In this document: in pieces, positions 6,234 to 8,299 of the stretch | Layout of the letters: each line of letters begins with the position of its first letter | Numbering within the stretch: position 1 is the stretch's first letter | Source: Patescibacteria group bacterium | GTDB lineage: Bacteria > Patescibacteriota > Patescibacteriia > 2-12-FULL-60-25 | Length of the DNA stretch: 8,299 nucleotides | Assembly (NCBI GenBank): GCA_018061485.1 | Contig: JAGOUA010000029.1 | Coordinates: 1-8,299 of the forward strand | Direction: 5' to 3' | Program-made: the position numbers and the translations under genes | The notes under the pieces: generated by a model | Told to the model about the DNA's origin: nothing | Seen by the model: the letters and a program-made list of their open reading frames with translations, nothing else | Databases searched by the model: none

Positions 6234-7334
6234 CTATGAGGCAAGTCCGGCGATTCTCCAGCGTCCCGCAAGGTCTTGTTCGACAAGGCCTTGGAGCTCA
6301 AGGAGAGCGAGGCGTTCGGTGAGTTCTTCGGGGCTGGATCCGGTGGTCGAAACCAGGTCATCAAGAGATATCCCCTCACTCGATGCGGCGCATGCTTCAA
6401 GAATGGGGGTATCTTGCGGATTGGCGTGAAGGCTGATCTTGGTGCGGGCTTGGGCGATGGCTGGTTCTAGGGCAAGCGCCTCCCACAGGTCGCGAGCGTT
6501 GGTACAGGGGCGCGCTCCAGCTGTCAGAAGACGATGCGTGCCTGTCGAGGTGGGCGAAAAGATGCTTCCCGGTACAGCGAGAACGTCGCGTCCTAATTCC
6601 AGAGCAACGCGCGAGGTGATCATGGTGCCGCTTCGCTCGTTCGCTTCTACAACCACCACGGCCCGAGAGAGGGCGGCGATCAAGCGATTGCGTTCCGGGA
6701 ACGCGCCTTTATGCGTCGCCGTTCCAGGGGGAAGTTCGCTCAAGATTCCCCCACCCGCGTCTAAGATCTGGTGAGCGAGAGGGAGGTGTGAGCGCGGACC
6801 GATCTCGCGATCCGTGACGCTGGTGCCCAGAATGGCGAGGGTGGGAAGATGGGCGCGAAGGGCCGCGGCGTGGGCGGCGCCATCAATGCCCAGAGCAAGG
6901 CCTGAAAGAATAGGGAGACGCGCGTCGCGGAGTTCGTGGATCAGATGGTCGGTCGCACGAAGTCCATACGGCGATGGCTTGCGAGTCCCGATAAACGCGA
7001 TGCCTTCTTGCGAGGGGAGAGCGCCTCGTAAAAAGAGCATGTCCGGCGCATGCGCGCCGAGACGCTCAAGGGCGGCTGGCCAACGTTCATCCGTGGGGAG
7101 CAGAATTTCAACGCCTGCTTGCTCGCAACGATCAACGAGTTGCTCTGCGTGTGAAAGAGGGGGGAGTTCGCGCCATGCTTGTCGGGCTTCTGGAGGAAAT
7201 ATGCGCAGTACCTCGCCTTCAGAAACGGCAAACAACTCTTGCGGAGAAGGGGCATGATGCCGAAGAAGGGCGCGCACTCGTTTGGGGGCGAGGGCGAACC
7301 GTAAGGCCTGAAAAGCGCAAAACGAGAGGATCAT
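6234..7334 (-). CDS. dprA: DNA processing protein DprA (Smf)
   Basis: DprA binds incoming single-stranded DNA during natural transformation and loads RecA onto it; it is also present in many bacteria not known to be competent. From ATG 7334 it has 366 residues. An N-terminal region with helices (about 1-95) precedes the Rossmann-like DprA core. The core has IGTRKPSPYG, SGLALGIDGAAHAAAL, FPERNRLIAALS and the ERSGTMITSRVALELGRDV stretch, followed by VPGSIFSPTSTGTHRLL, which are the strongly conserved ssDNA-binding signatures. The last ~60 residues fit the DprA winged-helix domain (ILEACAASSEGISLDDL onward). ATG 7334 forms an ATGA overlap with the pth TGA, the classic arrangement for translational coupling. 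ATG 7352 would add MERNER and overlap pth by 22 bp; it is also possible. Neither has a well-spaced ribosome site. The dprA-topA order is common across bacteria. Confidence 0.95.
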   Translation of the reverse strand: MILSFCAFQALRFALAPKRVRALLRHHAPSPQELFAVSEGEVLRIFPPEARQAWRELPPLSHAEQLVDRCEQAGVEILLPTDERWPAALERLGAHAPDMLFLRGALPSQEGIAFIGTRKPSPYGLRATDHLIHELRDARLPILSGLALGIDGAAHAAALRAHLPTLAILGTSVTDREIGPRSHLPLAHQILDAGGGILSELPPGTATHKGAFPERNRLIAALSRAVVVVEANERSGTMITSRVALELGRDVLAVPGSIFSPTSTGTHRLLTAGARPCTNARDLWEALALEPAIAQARTKISLHANPQDTPILEACAASSEGISLDDLVSTTGSSPEELTERLALLELQGLVEQDLAGRWRIAGLAS

Positions 7335-7909
7335 CCTCTCGTTCCGTTCCATGATCTCATGGCGCTGTCAAGACCGTGTTGCTCCCAGTGCTGTATCGCC
7401 TGCAGCAGAACGGGGAATTGTTGTTCTAGAGCGGTGCGCTCTCCGGGTGTGCATCGTTCAAGGACGTATTTGTCGATCGGCTGAGGGGTGGTTGGTCGAC
7501 CAATACCGATGCGCAATCGTGCGAACTGTCGCGTTCCGAGGCTTTGCTCGATGGACTTGATGCCGTTATGTCCCGCATCACCAGTATTGATGGCGAACTT
7601 CCAGGTACCGAGGGGAAAATCGAGGTCGTCGTGAATGACTAACAGATCTTGTGTATCCAGCTTATAGTACTGCAAGAGAGCTTGTACCGCTTGCCCCGAC
7701 AGATTCATGTAGGTGGTGGGTTGTGCAAGTAGGAGGCGTCGATTGGGGCTTGGATGCGCGATGGTGGTGTTTGCGTGAAGACGAGGCTGCTTGGTAAAAG
7801 CGGGAGCCTCGAGATGTCGCGCGAGAGCCTCGACCACGTCCCAGCCGATGTTGTGACGCGTTCCTGTGTAGGTTTCCCCCACGTTTCCTAAACCGACAAA
7901 GAGCTTCAT
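7331..7909 (-). CDS. pth: Peptidyl-tRNA hydrolase (Pth)
   Basis: This enzyme cleaves the ester bond of peptidyl-tRNAs released prematurely from ribosomes, freeing tRNA for reuse. At 192 residues it has the usual bacterial length. Family motifs run in order: VGLGNVG (5-11), TRHNIGWD (17-24) with catalytic H19 and N20, QPTTYMNLSG (63-72) with N69, VIHDDLDFPLG (91-101) with H93 and D94, and AGHNGIKSI (112-120) with N115, then RLRIGIGRP (131-139). Two departures are seen: the usual GLGNPG is GLGNVG, and the Gly-Gly before HNG is Ala-Gly (GDAGHNG). Catalytic residues are intact, so it should be active. It starts 8 bp after the der stop and overlaps dprA, so it probably belongs to a der-pth-dprA-topA operon. 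The sequence before the ATG is pyrimidine-rich (CCCCTGT) and has no Shine-Dalgarno site. Confidence 0.97.
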   Translation of the reverse strand: MKLFVGLGNVGETYTGTRHNIGWDVVEALARHLEAPAFTKQPRLHANTTIAHPSPNRRLLLAQPTTYMNLSGQAVQALLQYYKLDTQDLLVIHDDLDFPLGTWKFAINTGDAGHNGIKSIEQSLGTRQFARLRIGIGRPTTPQPIDKYVLERCTPGERTALEQQFPVLLQAIQHWEQHGLDSAMRSWNGTRG

Positions 7910-7917
7910 ACAGGGGA

Positions 7918-8299
7918 TTAGCGGTATTTTTGACGACGCATGGTTTGGTTAACGAGACGTGGTTTTTCACGAATCTTGCCTACGGCTGCTTCCATACCAG
8001 GACCATGTACGTTGTGGCTCTTCGAAGACTTGGCGTTTGGAATGTGCTGCGCTTTCACGATGATCGGCGTGCCGACAAAGCCAAATTTTTCGCGAACACG
8101 TTTTTCGAAGAACTTGATCCAGTTTGGATGAAGGTTGTCTTTTTCGCCCACAACCGTGATCAAAAAGTGAGGAGGTGCTGAGCCGATCTGCGCCACGTCA
8201 TAAATGCGAGGGGATTTTGGTCCGTAGCTCGCGAGAGGTTTCATGGTCTTGATACATGCCTTCAGTACGCGGTTGATCGCGTTATAGTCAATTTTGCGA
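7918..8299 (-). CDS. der: Ribosome-assembly GTPase Der (EngA), C-terminal part
   Basis: The gene enters from the right edge and ends at TAA 7920-7918; 126 residues are visible. Der is a double-GTPase needed for late 50S subunit assembly. Only its C-terminal KH-like domain is here: INRVLKACIKT, then SPRIYDVAQIGSAPPHFLI (matching the family 'KIyYatQvgtsPPtFvlF') and FFEKRVREKFGFVGTPIIV (matching 'YkRYLEnrLREaFgFeGtPIrl'). The family usually ends within a few to a few tens of residues after 'GTPI'. Here about 44 polar and basic residues follow, including AKSSKSHNVHGPGME and a final MRRQKYR. Both G domains are outside the window. The open frame continues upstream of the internal ATG at 8244 to the edge, and that ATG is within the KH-like domain, so it is not the start. 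It is the first visible gene of the - strand operon. Confidence 0.85.
   Translation of the reverse strand, partial: RKIDYNAINRVLKACIKTMKPLASYGPKSPRIYDVAQIGSAPPHFLITVVGEKDNLHPNWIKFFEKRVREKFGFVGTPIIVKAQHIPNAKSSKSHNVHGPGMEAAVGKIREKPRLVNQTMRRQKYR

Noticed and set aside
6206..6400. N-terminal extension of topA by 65 residues to an ATG at 6400.
   Set aside because: The added peptide lies antisense-free but out of frame inside the dprA 3' end, is Pro/Ser-rich, and precedes the point where the family begins (VIVESPTKAK). ATG 6205 fits the family length.
7330..7352. TGA read as an amino acid (code change known in some uncultured lineages).
   Set aside because: pth ends at a TGA exactly where the family ends and no conserved gene here has an in-frame TGA, so the code looks standard.
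7918..8244. The ATG at 8244 as the start of a separate 108-residue gene.
   Set aside because: The frame stays open to the window edge, and the residues before it (RKIDYNAINRVLKACIKT) match the Der family, so it is an internal methionine.
1..8299. Mobile elements, CRISPR arrays, tRNA/rRNA genes, riboswitches, phage genes or a defence island.
   Set aside because: No repeat arrays, transposase motifs, cloverleaf-like segments or long structured leaders were seen; nearly all bases are inside recognisable housekeeping genes.

Overview
This 8.3 kb window is a compact bacterial chromosomal segment, about 96% coding, with moderately high GC (a little above 50% by eye). It uses the standard bacterial code, with TAA, TAG and TGA all serving as stops. 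It carries housekeeping and envelope genes and shows no sign of mobile DNA, phage, CRISPR or RNA genes. The lineage cannot be fixed from the sequence. Very short spacers, a DUF3298 protein beside uppP, a topoisomerase I with Toprim C-terminal repeats instead of zinc fingers, and weak or absent Shine-Dalgarno (SD) sites would fit an uncultured lineage such as the Candidate Phyla Radiation. That is a low-confidence guess.

Left part, mostly envelope. The window opens inside the last codons of a DUF3298-like protein (+ strand). It is followed by uppP (undecaprenyl-diphosphate phosphatase), which recycles the lipid carrier for cell-wall synthesis. Convergent to uppP, and overlapping its 3' end by 83 bp, is an FAD-dependent DAO-family oxidoreductase (- strand). 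A 55-bp divergent promoter region separates that gene from a YihY/BrkB-family inner-membrane protein (+ strand). Next comes a short gene for an 85-residue protein with a single C-terminal membrane helix. It has its own apparent -35/-10 promoter and an intrinsic terminator.

Right part, nucleic-acid and translation housekeeping, all on the - strand and read from right to left: der (GTPase for 50S ribosome assembly, only its C-terminal KH-like domain is in the window), pth (peptidyl-tRNA hydrolase), dprA (ssDNA/RecA-loading protein of natural transformation) and topA (DNA topoisomerase I). Spacing is 8 bp, then an overlap, then 28 bp, so these look like one operon. The dprA-topA pairing is conserved in many bacteria. 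The two halves meet tail to tail at 3500-3577, where a + strand terminator runs into the topA stop codon and a perfect palindrome lies beside it.

No new multi-gene system is evident. The points most worth a second look are the absence of SD sites combined with -10 elements placed almost on start codons, the unrecognised tail-anchored-like small protein, the oxidoreductase tail encoded antisense to uppP, the C-terminal extension of Der, and the zinc-finger-free TopA with four repeats and a Lys/Ala tail.
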